The translations under genes were made by a program, and so were the position numbers. A stretch of DNA of 5,082 nucleotides from Chromatiales bacterium (GTDB lineage Bacteria > Pseudomonadota > Gammaproteobacteria > Thiohalospirales > Thiohalospiraceae): contig JALSRO010000050.1 in the NCBI GenBank assembly GCA_026984715.1, forward strand, positions 1 to 5,082. The letters are read 5' to 3'. This document shows, piece by piece, positions 1 through 5,082 of the stretch. The first letter of the stretch is position 1, and each line of letters begins with the position of its first letter. The notes below the pieces were generated by a model. It was given only the letters and a program-made list of their open reading frames with translations, had not been told where the DNA came from and did no database searches.

Positions 1-1
1 G

Positions 2-1204
2 GACGACACCACGCTGAAAGGGAGTGCGGGCATAGCCCACTTCAACGAACCCGCCATCCGCTTCGACCTCGGGATCGACACCATCGATGTCGATCGCTAC
101 CTCCCGCCACCCTCCGACAAACCGGCAACACCCACCAGTACCAAAGCCAAAAGGGAGCTGTTGCTGCCCGATTTCGAACTGCCGCTGGAGCCGCTGCGGA
201 AACTCGACCTGACCGGCAAACTGCACCTGGGCAAGCTGAAGGTCGGCGGCCTGCATGCAGCAGATATCCGGCTCGTGCTCAACGCCCGCGACGGAGTGTT
301 GCAGCTCGCCCCACTCAACAGCACCCTCTATCAGGGCAGGCTGGAGACCAATCTGGCGCTGGATGCCCGCCAGGATAGGGCGACAATGAAACTGCGCACC
401 AGGCTCGCCGGCCTTCAGGCAGGGCCGCTGCTCGAGGATCTGGTGAAGAAGGATTACATCTCCGGAAAGGCGGACATCGAGATGGACCTGCATGCGAAGG
501 GAGCTACCTTCCTGCAGCTGCGGCAGACCCTGAACGGCAGAGCCGCCTTCTCATTCCAGGATGGTGCCGTCAAGGGAATCAATATCGGCCAGATACTACG
601 CAAGGCGTACGCCAGGCTGAAGAACCAGCCAATCCCCAAGGAAGAGGAGACGGTCAAGACCGATTTCAGTGAACTGAGTGGCACCTTCACAATCATCGAC
701 GGCGTTGTATCCAACAAGGATCTGAGTGCCAAGGCTCCCGCCTTGAGGGTTCACGGCGAGGGAACAGTGAACCTGGTCACCGAAAAGATCGACTACCGGG
801 TCAGCACCTCCATCGTCGGTACCGTTGCCGGACAAGGAGGAGAGAGTCTGGAGGAGCTGAAGGGGCTCACAATCCCCCTGCGTATCACCGGCACCCTTGC
901 CAGCCCGAAAATCAAGGAGGATATCACCTCGGCACTCAAGGCCAGAACCCAGGCAGAGATCGACAAAAAGAAAAGGGAGATGGAGGCCAGACTGAAGGCA
1001 GAACAGAAGAAGGCCAAGGCCCGGCTGGAGGCCGAAAAGGCCAGGCTCAAGGTCCAGGCCGACACCAAAAAGAGGGAGCTGGAGGAGAAGGCCAGAGAGG
1101 AACAGGCAAAGGCGAAGGCTCGGCTGGAAGAGGAGAAAGAGAAGGCGCGGAAAAAGATGGAAGAGGAGTTGAAAAAGAAAGCGGGAGAATTGTTCAAATT
1201 CTGA
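2..1204 (+). CDS. asmA: AsmA family protein, C-terminal part (5' end outside window)
   Basis: The reading frame is open from base 2 and ends at a TGA at 1202-1204, giving 400 residues; the start lies upstream of the window. The TTG at 161 is internal, because the frame upstream of it already reads as AsmA (FDL followed by IDVDRYLPPP at about residues 22-37). AsmA proteins are usually 600-700 residues, inner-membrane anchored with a large periplasmic beta-rich domain, and belong to the family linked to outer-membrane assembly and lipid transport. The C-terminal AsmA domain runs to about residue 305, with SGKADIEMDL, LNGRAAFSFQDGAVKGINI and IPLRITGTLASPKI as family-like segments. From about residue 310 to 395 the protein becomes an almost pure Lys/Glu/Ala/Arg helix, ending GELFKF. 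KAKARLE occurs twice in it, 33 residues apart. Family assignment is firm; the exact cargo or partner cannot be read from the sequence. Confidence 0.88.
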   Translation, partial: DDTTLKGSAGIAHFNEPAIRFDLGIDTIDVDRYLPPPSDKPATPTSTKAKRELLLPDFELPLEPLRKLDLTGKLHLGKLKVGGLHAADIRLVLNARDGVLQLAPLNSTLYQGRLETNLALDARQDRATMKLRTRLAGLQAGPLLEDLVKKDYISGKADIEMDLHAKGATFLQLRQTLNGRAAFSFQDGAVKGINIGQILRKAYARLKNQPIPKEEETVKTDFSELSGTFTIIDGVVSNKDLSAKAPALRVHGEGTVNLVTEKIDYRVSTSIVGTVAGQGGESLEELKGLTIPLRITGTLASPKIKEDITSALKARTQAEIDKKKREMEARLKAEQKKAKARLEAEKARLKVQADTKKRELEEKAREEQAKAKARLEEEKEKARKKMEEELKKKAGELFKF

Positions 1205-1205
1205 T

Positions 1206-1229
1206 CCGGGTTCGAGACCATCAACCCGG
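1206..1229. repeat. Inverted repeat just after the asmA stop codon
   Basis: CCGGGTT (1206-1212) and AACCCGG (1223-1229) are perfect 7-bp arms around a 10-base loop, starting one base after the asmA stop. No T-run follows, so it is not a standard intrinsic terminator. A second weak hairpin (TGCCC at 1246-1250 with GGGCA at 1262-1266) precedes the pyrimidine stretch ctctctttt and could help end the transcript. Both may act as 3' mRNA structures protecting the asmA message. The function is inferred. Confidence 0.4.
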
Positions 1230-1360
1230 CCGGAGCAGCGGGAGTTGCCCGATGCCGGATAGGGCACTCTCTTTTCGCCACCGTTCCAGTTCCGTTCCCC
1301 TCCCGTCAATCCCGAACCGGAGCCTGCCTCTCTCTCCCTGTTGAACAAACCCGCACTTTA

Positions 1361-1376
1361 CTTGATCCCAATCAAG
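1361..1376. promoter_or_regulatory. Perfect FNR/ANR-type box upstream of ccp
   Basis: CTTGATCCCAATCAAG is a perfect 16-bp palindrome. It contains TTGAT-N4-ATCAA (1362-1375), the exact consensus for FNR/ANR/FnrP regulators. Its centre is 1368.5, about 80 bp upstream of the start point predicted for the ccp promoter proposed at 1414-1442, close to a class I activator position. Bacterial di-heme peroxidase genes are known to be controlled by FNR homologues (E. coli ccp by FNR, Pseudomonas by ANR, Paracoccus by FnrP). The CRP encoded at 2780-3415 is not the likely reader, since its recognition helix is of the CRP type (TGTGA), not the FNR type. Confidence 0.75.
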
Positions 1377-1413
1377 CAACCAGCCATCTATCCAAAAAAT
1401 TAGCGCTCCGCCT

Positions 1414-1442
1414 TTGACTTTTTATTTAGACTGTGTCTAAAT
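1414..1442 (+). promoter_or_regulatory. Candidate sigma70 promoter for ccp
   Basis: TTGACT (1414-1419) is a good -35 element. A 17-bp spacer leads to CTAAAT (1437-1442), a poor -10 with only the last three bases fitting consensus. A weak -10 is what an activator-dependent promoter would have. Transcription would start near 1449, leaving a leader of about 58 bases. TATATC at 1446-1451 is an alternative -10. The call rests on pattern matching only. Confidence 0.4.
1424..1442. promoter_or_regulatory. Perfect 8-3-8 palindrome in ccp promoter, Fur/Irr-like operator candidate
   Basis: ATTTAGAC (1424-1431), TGT, GTCTAAAT (1435-1442) is a perfect inverted repeat. It fills most of the -35/-10 spacer and overlaps the proposed -10, as an operator for a repressor would. 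The 7-3-7 core TTTAGAC-N3-GTCTAAA matches the Irr box of alphaproteobacteria (TTTAGAA-N3-TTCTAAA) at 12 of 14 arm bases and has the general look of Fur-superfamily sites. Control by iron, haem or peroxide would make sense for a di-haem peroxidase. The identity of the regulator is inferred. Confidence 0.5.
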
Positions 1443-1506
1443 GAATATATCGTCTGTTGATTGACCCGAACTATAGGTAACAAACTATCAGTATAAGGAG
1501 CAAACA

Positions 1507-2547
1507 ATGAGAATCATCAAACCAGCCATACTTTTCGCCGCCGTCGTTGCGACCCCCGTGATGGCCCAGCAGTGGCAGACACTGCCGGACACGCCACCCA
1601 CACCGGAGGACAACCCAATCACGGATGCCAAGGTCGAACTGGGGAAGATGCTCTATTTCGACCCCCGCTTCTCTTCTACCGGGACAGTTTCCTGCAACTC
1701 CTGTCACAACGTCATGCTGGGGGGTGAAGACAACCGCCCCGTCGCTGTCGGAGTGAAGGGCCAAAAGGGAGGGCGCAGCGCACCCACCGTCTGGAATGCA
1801 GCCTATCTGTCGGTACAGTTCTGGGATGGTCGTGAACCCACTCTCGAGGCACAGGCCAAGGGGCCGGTGACAAACCCCATCGAGATGGGAATGGAGAGCC
1901 ACGAGGTGCTGGTCAATCGGCGTCTGAAGGCCATTACCGGCTACAAACCATACTTCGAGAAGGCCTTCGGCAGTGGAGATGTGATCAATATCGACAACTT
2001 TGCCAAGGCAATTGCGGCCTATGAGCGCACCCTGATCACCCCTGACAGCCCCTACAGCCGCTACGTCAAGGGGGACAAGAAGGCACTGACCGAACAACAG
2101 ATCGCCGGAATGAAGAAATTTGCCAGCATCGGTTGCGGGGGATGCCACTCCGGCCCGGCCTTCGCCGGCCCCGAGCAGCCGCTGGGCAAGGGGTTCTTCA
2201 TGAAGTTTCCCACCTTCAGCAACAACGAATATGTCAGCAAATACAAACTGATGGAGGATGGAGGGCGCTTCGAAGCCACCAAGAAGGAGGCCGACAAACA
2301 CCTGTGGCGGGTACCCACCCTGCTCAACATCGCCCTGACCGCCCCCTACTTTCATAACGGATCCGTTCAGACTCTGGAAGAGGCCGTACGGGTAATGGCC
2401 AAAACCCAGCTGAACAAGGATTTGAGCGATCAGGATGTCGCGGACATCGTTGCCTTCCTCAACGGCCTGACCGGGAAGTTCCCCGAGCAGACCATGCCCC
2501 GCCTCCCAGCGACTCCGCCTTCGGTTGTCGCCGACATCGTCAAGTAG
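1507..2547 (+). CDS. ccpA: Periplasmic di-heme cytochrome c peroxidase (CcpA/MauG family)
   Basis: The 346-residue product reduces H2O2 to water in the periplasm using electrons from small c-type cytochromes. A signal peptide is clear: basic MRIIK, a hydrophobic stretch, then cleavage probably after VMA at residue 20. The N-terminal (peroxidatic) heme site is CNSCH, residues 63-67; the C-terminal (electron-transfer) heme site is CGGCH, residues 210-214. SVQFWDGREPTLEAQA (102-117) carries the family Gln104 and Glu114 of the active site. RVPTLLNIALTAPYFHNGS (268-286) is the signature of the second domain, and Met297 in EAVRVMAKTQ is a plausible distal ligand of the second heme. Oddly, no histidine occurs between the first heme motif and residue 131, where classical CcpA has its distal ligand (see findings). 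The start is fixed by AGGAG at 1496-1500, six bases before the ATG, and by the signal peptide. The gene is monocistronic: it has its own promoter region and a terminator. Confidence 0.95.
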   Translation: MRIIKPAILFAAVVATPVMAQQWQTLPDTPPTPEDNPITDAKVELGKMLYFDPRFSSTGTVSCNSCHNVMLGGEDNRPVAVGVKGQKGGRSAPTVWNAAYLSVQFWDGREPTLEAQAKGPVTNPIEMGMESHEVLVNRRLKAITGYKPYFEKAFGSGDVINIDNFAKAIAAYERTLITPDSPYSRYVKGDKKALTEQQIAGMKKFASIGCGGCHSGPAFAGPEQPLGKGFFMKFPTFSNNEYVSKYKLMEDGGRFEATKKEADKHLWRVPTLLNIALTAPYFHNGSVQTLEEAVRVMAKTQLNKDLSDQDVADIVAFLNGLTGKFPEQTMPRLPATPPSVVADIVK

Positions 2548-2571
2548 GTTTCAGGCTGTTCCCAGCCGGAG

Positions 2572-2604
2572 CGTCCCCTGCCTACGGGCAGGGGGCGTTT
2601 TTTT
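2572..2604 (+). terminator. Rho-independent terminator of ccp
   Basis: An 11-bp GC-rich stem pairs 2572-2582 with 2587-2597, with one G-U pair. It closes on the loop TACG (2583-2586) between C and G, the extra-stable UNCG tetraloop type. Seven T residues follow (2598-2604). It begins 24 bases after the ccp stop. The opposite strand lacks a T-run, so it acts only on rightward transcripts. Confidence 0.93.
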
Positions 2605-2779
2605 GTTGACGCCTTGAGGTGTTGAAAAACGCCATTTTTCGGCTGCCTGTATACAGCACAAAGATGGAGCACCACTTTCGGCATCGAGCCGTTGGAAGCG
2701 AAAAAGCCGGAAAATCACACATCCCCCGTGATTGAAAAAAAACCATGGATAACCCTCCGTTGGAGGTGCACCACTCCCC
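2605..2779. other. Convergent intergenic spacer between ccp and crp
   Basis: No gene is seen here. The crp gene should terminate in this stretch on the minus strand, but no strong intrinsic terminator is visible. The hairpin CCTCC/GGAGG (2754-2758 with 2762-2766) is followed on the minus strand by eight T residues only after a gap of about 11 bases (complement of A2735-A2742). A 6-bp stem AATCAC/GTGATT (2713-2718 with 2728-2733) precedes a four-T run in the minus direction. GAAAAA/TTTTTC (2624-2629 with 2635-2640) is a further weak stem. Any of these may contribute. Confidence 0.4.
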
Positions 2780-3415
2780 TCAGCGCGTTCCGTAGATGAC
2801 CATGGTCTTGCCTCGGGCCGTGATCAGTCCCTGATCCTCGAGATCCTTCAGAACCCGCCCCACCATCTCCCGCGAGCACCCCACGATACGCCCGAGCTCC
2901 TGACGGGTAACGCGAATCTGCATCCCGTCGGGGTGGGTAATGGCGTCGGGCTGGCGGGCAAGGTCCAGCAGAGCCCCGGCAACTCTGCCGGTTACGTCGA
3001 GAAATGCCAGATTCCCCGCCTTGCGGCTGGTGTCCCGCAAGCGCCTGGCCATCTGTGATGCCAGTGCGAACAGAATCTCGGGAAACTGGGCCGAAATCTG
3101 CCGAAAACGCCCATAACCTATCTCGGCCAGTTCACACTCGGTACGGGCCCGCACCCAGGCGCTCCGCTGCTGTCCGGGATCGAACAACCCCATCTCCCCG
3201 AAATAGTCCCCCGCATTCAGATAGGCGAGCACCATCTCATGCCCCTCCTCATCCTCGATCAGGACGGAGACGGAGCCCTTGACAATGTAATAGAGCACAT
3301 CCGAACGATCCCCCTCACAGATAATGGTCCGCTTGGCGGCGTAGTGACGCCGGTGGCAATGCTGGAGAAATCTCTGCAAGGTCTCTTGGTCAGGCTGTTC
3401 CATTTCTTTTACCAT
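2780..3415 (-). CDS. crp: CRP/Vfr-type cyclic-AMP receptor protein
   Basis: This 211-residue global transcription regulator is very close to E. coli CRP and Pseudomonas Vfr. The cyclic-nucleotide domain covers about residues 15-125. Its phosphate-binding cassette has GEMGLF (73-78) and RSA (84-86), and T129/S130 lie in the dimer helix, as expected for cAMP binding. [10 protein letters not shown] (135-144) and the activating loop THPDGMQ (160-166) are conserved. The helix-turn-helix is at about 170-193, with recognition helix [10 protein letters not shown] carrying R182, E183 and R187, so the target should be TGTGA-N6-TCACA. There is no N-terminal FNR-type cysteine cluster. The ATG at 3415 is chosen because it gives the same number of residues before HCHRR as Vfr. 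A TTG at 3427 would add four residues and nearly coincide with the predicted transcript start. No Shine-Dalgarno sequence precedes either. The gene is divergent from osmC. Confidence 0.96.
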   Translation of the reverse strand: MVKEMEQPDQETLQRFLQHCHRRHYAAKRTIICEGDRSDVLYYIVKGSVSVLIEDEEGHEMVLAYLNAGDYFGEMGLFDPGQQRSAWVRARTECELAEIGYGRFRQISAQFPEILFALASQMARRLRDTSRKAGNLAFLDVTGRVAGALLDLARQPDAITHPDGMQIRVTRQELGRIVGCSREMVGRVLKDLEDQGLITARGKTMVIYGTR

Positions 3416-3427
3416 CGGGTTATTCAA

Positions 3428-3433
3428 TATAAT
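3428..3433 (+). promoter_or_regulatory. Possible -10 element for osmC
   Basis: TATAAT on the plus strand is a perfect -10 hexamer, but the region 16-19 bp upstream (3403-3410, TTTCTTTT) is a poor -35. If used, transcription toward osmC would start near 3440 and run through the crp promoter, giving a leader of about 145 bases that contains the 19-bp inverted repeat. It overlaps the predicted crp start point, so the two promoters would interfere. This is the only reasonable rightward -10 seen before osmC. Confidence 0.3.
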
Positions 3434-3435
3434 GT

Positions 3436-3464
3436 GTTATAACAATCCCCCAGGGATTGGGCAA
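3436..3464 (-). promoter_or_regulatory. Sigma70 promoter of crp
   Basis: On the minus strand, TTGCCC (plus-strand 3464-3459) lies 17 bp from TATAAC (3441-3436), a 5 of 6 match to the -10 consensus. Transcription would begin near 3429, leaving a leader of only about 14 bases before the ATG at 3415. The -10 sits in a 10-bp self-complementary sequence, TGTTATAACA (3435-3444). Its spacer contains the palindrome at 3443-3459. Confidence 0.65.
3443..3459. promoter_or_regulatory. Perfect 7-3-7 palindrome in the crp promoter spacer
   Basis: CAATCCC (3443-3449), CCA, GGGATTG (3453-3459) is a perfect inverted repeat. It lies almost exactly between the -35 and -10 elements of the crp promoter and touches both ends. 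That is the usual place for a repressor operator or a spacer-binding activator. It does not resemble a CRP site, so simple CRP autoregulation is not suggested. The regulator is unknown. Confidence 0.4.
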
Positions 3465-3512
3465 CCGGAGAACGCGGCCTGCCACTGACCCCGGCGGCTA
3501 CGCCATCATCTC

Positions 3513-3563
3513 CCCGGCATGTCCCGTGGCTCCCCCGCCGGGAAAGCCACGGGACATGCCGGG
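3513..3563. repeat. Perfect 19-bp inverted repeat in front of osmC
   Basis: CCCGGCATGTCCCGTGGCT (3513-3531) is matched exactly in reverse complement at 3545-3563, around a 13-base loop. No T-run follows on either strand, so it is not a normal intrinsic terminator. It ends 21 bases before the osmC ATG and nine bases before its ribosome-binding site. In a rightward transcript it would form a very stable hairpin. It may be a REP-type dispersed palindrome or a leader structure. No target-site duplication is clear at its edges. Confidence 0.85.
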
Positions 3564-3584
3564 AAGCATCGGGAGAGATCATGC

Positions 3585-4001
3585 ATGAAAGCTCGTATCA
3601 AATGGGTAGAACAGGTCACATTTCTGGGAGAATCACAAAGTGGCCACACGGTAGTGATGGATGGTGCACCCGAGAGTGGCGGCCGCGACATCGGCATGCG
3701 GCCGATGGAGCTGCTGTTGCTCGGCATGGGAGGATGCACCTCCTTCGATGTCATCCATATCCTGAAAAAATCCCGCCAGCCGGTAACCGACTGCGTCGTG
3801 GAGATCAGTGCTGAACGCGCCGAAGAGGTTCCCAGGGTTTTCACCCGCATCCATGTCCATTTCATCATCACCGGTACCGGCCTGAAAGAGGTGCAGGTCG
3901 AGCGCGCTGTCAAGCTCTCGGCGGAAAAGTACTGTTCGGCCTCATTGATGCTGGGAAAGACCGCCACGATTACCCACGACTACGAGATCCGGGAACCATG
4001 A
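3585..4001 (+). CDS. yhfA: OsmC family protein, YhfA-like
   Basis: The 138-residue product closely resembles E. coli YhfA, a member of the OsmC/Ohr fold family. Family members that have been characterised reduce organic hydroperoxides through a cysteine pair. Both cysteines are here: Cys51 in GMGGCTSFDV and Cys117 in SAEKYCSASLML. MKARIKWVEQVTFLGES and RVFTRIHVHFIITG are typical YhfA segments, and the length fits the family. The ATG at 3585 is preferred over the ATG at 3519: GGAGA (3572-3576) sits eight bases upstream, E. coli YhfA begins with a matching sequence, and the longer form would be translated through the inverted repeat. It is divergent from crp, as in E. coli and Pseudomonas, and is followed by speD after 251 bases. 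The physiological substrate of YhfA proteins is not settled; a thiol-dependent antioxidant role is the family-based inference. Confidence 0.93.
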   Translation: MKARIKWVEQVTFLGESQSGHTVVMDGAPESGGRDIGMRPMELLLLGMGGCTSFDVIHILKKSRQPVTDCVVEISAERAEEVPRVFTRIHVHFIITGTGLKEVQVERAVKLSAEKYCSASLMLGKTATITHDYEIREP

Positions 4002-4252
4002 CCATGAAAAGAGCCGGACACAATGGCGAGCCTGGGCCACAGGGCGCCACCCGTGAATCGCTCAATGACTGGCCGTAGTGTGGCAGACCGCAGACTGCCA
4101 ATCTGTTTGGAAACGACCGTTCACAGTTGTTGTAGAATCACCTTTTCTGCCTTGCCCAGGTCTGGCGCATTCCAGGGCCAATCCGGGCAGATACACATAG
4201 CCCGGCTGCTTGCCGGAATAGTTAGGCCCGAATCAGTAGTGAGATTTGACTG
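4002..4252. other. osmC-speD intergenic region
   Basis: The 251 bases contain no convincing gene; a 77-codon open frame from 4023 runs into the speD start but has no recognisable features. TAGAAT at 4133-4138 could be a -10 for speD, with TTGGAA (4107-4112) a too-distant -35 (20-bp spacer). Small hairpins are present: GGCAG/CTGCC (4082-4086 with 4095-4099) and CCGGC/GCCGG (4202-4206 with 4212-4216). None is followed by a T-run, so no intrinsic terminator separates osmC from speD. A long speD leader or read-through from osmC are both possible. Confidence 0.4.
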
Positions 4253-5065
4253 GTGATAGGAAAGCTCAACAAGAAACTGAAGCTGCATGGTTTCAACAAC
4301 CTGACCAAGACCCTGAGTTTCAACATCTATGACATCTGTTATACCAGCACACCGGAGCAACGCCGCGCCTACATCGAATACATCGATGAGGAGTACAACG
4401 CCGCCCGGCTGACCCGGATCCTCACCGAGGTGTCCCGGATCATCGGTGCCACCATTCTCAACATCGCCCACCAGGACTACGAGCCGCAAGGCGCCAGCGT
4501 CACGATGTTGATTGCAGAAGATCCCGGCTCCTCCGAAGGCCTCTCCAACAGTGCCGCCCCCGGCCCACTGCCAGGGGCGGTTGTGGGGCACCTGGACAAG
4601 AGCCACCTGACCGTCCACACCTATCCGGAGAGCCATCCCCACAACGGCATCAGCACCTTCCGCGTGGATATCGATGTCTCCACCTGCGGGCTGGTCTCTC
4701 CCCTCAAGGCGCTGAACTATCTGATCCACAGTTTCGAGTCCGATATCGTGATCATGGACTACCGGGTGCGGGGCTTCACTCGGGACGTAAGGGGCAGGAA
4801 ACACTTCATCGATCACAAGATAAACTCCATCCAGAACTATCTGGCCAGAGACACCAAGGAGCGCTACCAGATGATCGATGTCAACGTCTATCAGGAGAAC
4901 ATCTTCCACACCAAAATGATGCTGAAAGAGTTCGATCTGGACAACTATCTGTTCGACAGCGACGAAAGGGAGCTGAGCCGCGCCCAGTACAACCGGCTGA
5001 ACAAGCAGATCAGGCGCGAGATGCTGGAGATCTTCTACGGCCGCAACGTACCTGCGACACCCTGA
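4253..5065 (+). CDS. speD: S-adenosylmethionine decarboxylase proenzyme
   Basis: SpeD decarboxylates S-adenosylmethionine to supply the aminopropyl group for spermidine synthesis. The 270-residue protein belongs to the E. coli/Pseudomonas type (E. coli about 264). It is made as a proenzyme that cuts itself between Lys116 and Ser117 in [18 protein letters not shown], turning Ser117 into the pyruvoyl cofactor of the larger chain. His122 and Cys145 ([19 protein letters not shown]) are at the expected spacing. Other near-invariant segments are [20 protein letters not shown] (11-30), [13 protein letters not shown] (169-181), [14 protein letters not shown] (184-197) and [20 protein letters not shown] (210-229). 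A Pro/Gly/Ser-rich linker (about 90-110) sits just before the cut site. The start is GTG at 4253: an in-frame TGA at 4247-4249 excludes anything but CTG upstream, and no ATG, GTG or TTG occurs soon after. The ribosome-binding site is weak. No spermidine synthase gene (speE) is seen. Confidence 0.97.
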   Translation: MIGKLNKKLKLHGFNNLTKTLSFNIYDICYTSTPEQRRAYIEYIDEEYNAARLTRILTEVSRIIGATILNIAHQDYEPQGASVTMLIAEDPGSSEGLSNSAAPGPLPGAVVGHLDKSHLTVHTYPESHPHNGISTFRVDIDVSTCGLVSPLKALNYLIHSFESDIVIMDYRVRGFTRDVRGRKHFIDHKINSIQNYLARDTKERYQMIDVNVYQENIFHTKMMLKEFDLDNYLFDSDERELSRAQYNRLNKQIRREMLEIFYGRNVPATP

Positions 5066-5082
5066 CCCGAACCGTCAGCGAT

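Noticed and set aside
596..1348. Long minus-strand frames opposite the asmA coiled coil (also 793-1281)
   Set aside because: They are low-complexity Leu/Phe/Ser-rich shadows produced by reading Lys/Glu codons backwards; no start signals or domains.
1471..2355. 294-codon open frame antisense to ccp
   Set aside because: It is a mirror of the real peroxidase gene, has no recognisable domain, and the opposite strand carries signal peptide, two heme motifs and a ribosome site.
2713..2733. CRP-like site between ccp and crp
   Set aside because: The half-sites are in the wrong order (TCAC before GTGA) and it lies in a convergent 3' region; better explained as a weak hairpin.
3519..3584. N-terminal extension of OsmC by 22 residues from the ATG at 3519
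   Set aside because: It lies inside the inverted repeat, has no ribosome site, and homologues begin at the ATG at 3585.
3690..3709. Inverted CATCGG/CCGATG within osmC
   Set aside because: It is inside conserved coding sequence and short enough to arise from codon choice.
4023..4256. Possible 77-residue gene before speD, overlapping its start by four bases
   Set aside because: The stop-start overlap resembles translational coupling, but there is no ribosome site before 4023, no family resemblance and an unremarkable composition.
4121..4909. 262-codon frame antisense to speD
   Set aside because: It is the shadow of a highly conserved enzyme gene with a clear cleavage site on the plus strand.

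Overview
The window is a stretch of chromosome from a gammaproteobacterium. The evidence is a Vfr/CRP-type regulator, a YhfA-type OsmC protein and a proteobacterial-type SpeD, all close to the Pseudomonas and E. coli proteins, together with a moderately high G+C content. A free-living or symbiotic member of the Chromatiales-like lineages would fit, but the genus cannot be fixed from the sequence. All genes look intact except the first, which is cut by the window edge. No mobile element, CRISPR array, tRNA or rRNA is visible.

Layout, left to right. (1) Positions 2-1204 (+) hold the C-terminal 400 residues of an AsmA-family envelope protein, ending in a long Lys/Glu/Ala-rich coiled coil. (2) Positions 1205-1506 are a 302-bp regulatory gap with a perfect FNR/ANR box, a second perfect palindrome of Fur-superfamily (Irr-like) shape, and a candidate promoter. 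(3) Positions 1507-2547 (+) encode a secreted di-heme cytochrome c peroxidase, followed by a strong intrinsic terminator with a UACG tetraloop. (4) Positions 2780-3415 (-) encode a CRP/Vfr regulator, convergent with the peroxidase gene. (5) Positions 3416-3584 are the divergent crp/osmC control region. It has a good crp promoter, a small palindrome inside that promoter, and a perfect 19-bp inverted repeat in the presumed osmC leader. (6) Positions 3585-4001 (+) encode a YhfA-like OsmC protein. (7) Positions 4253-5065 (+) encode S-adenosylmethionine decarboxylase SpeD, complete, with a GTG start.

How the genes fit together. The order crp(vfr) <- -> osmC/yhfA -> speD is conserved: Pseudomonas has vfr, an osmC-like gene and speD together, and E. 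coli keeps yhfA beside crp. The peroxidase is a periplasmic H2O2-reducing enzyme. An FNR box upstream fits the known oxygen-limitation control of such enzymes by FNR/ANR. The CRP protein encoded here has no FNR-type iron-sulfur cysteine cluster, so the FNR box is probably read by a regulator encoded elsewhere. The least ordinary observations are the absence of the expected distal histidine in the peroxidatic heme domain, the two stacked palindromes upstream of ccp, and the two inverted repeats between crp and osmC. No clearly new multi-gene system is present.
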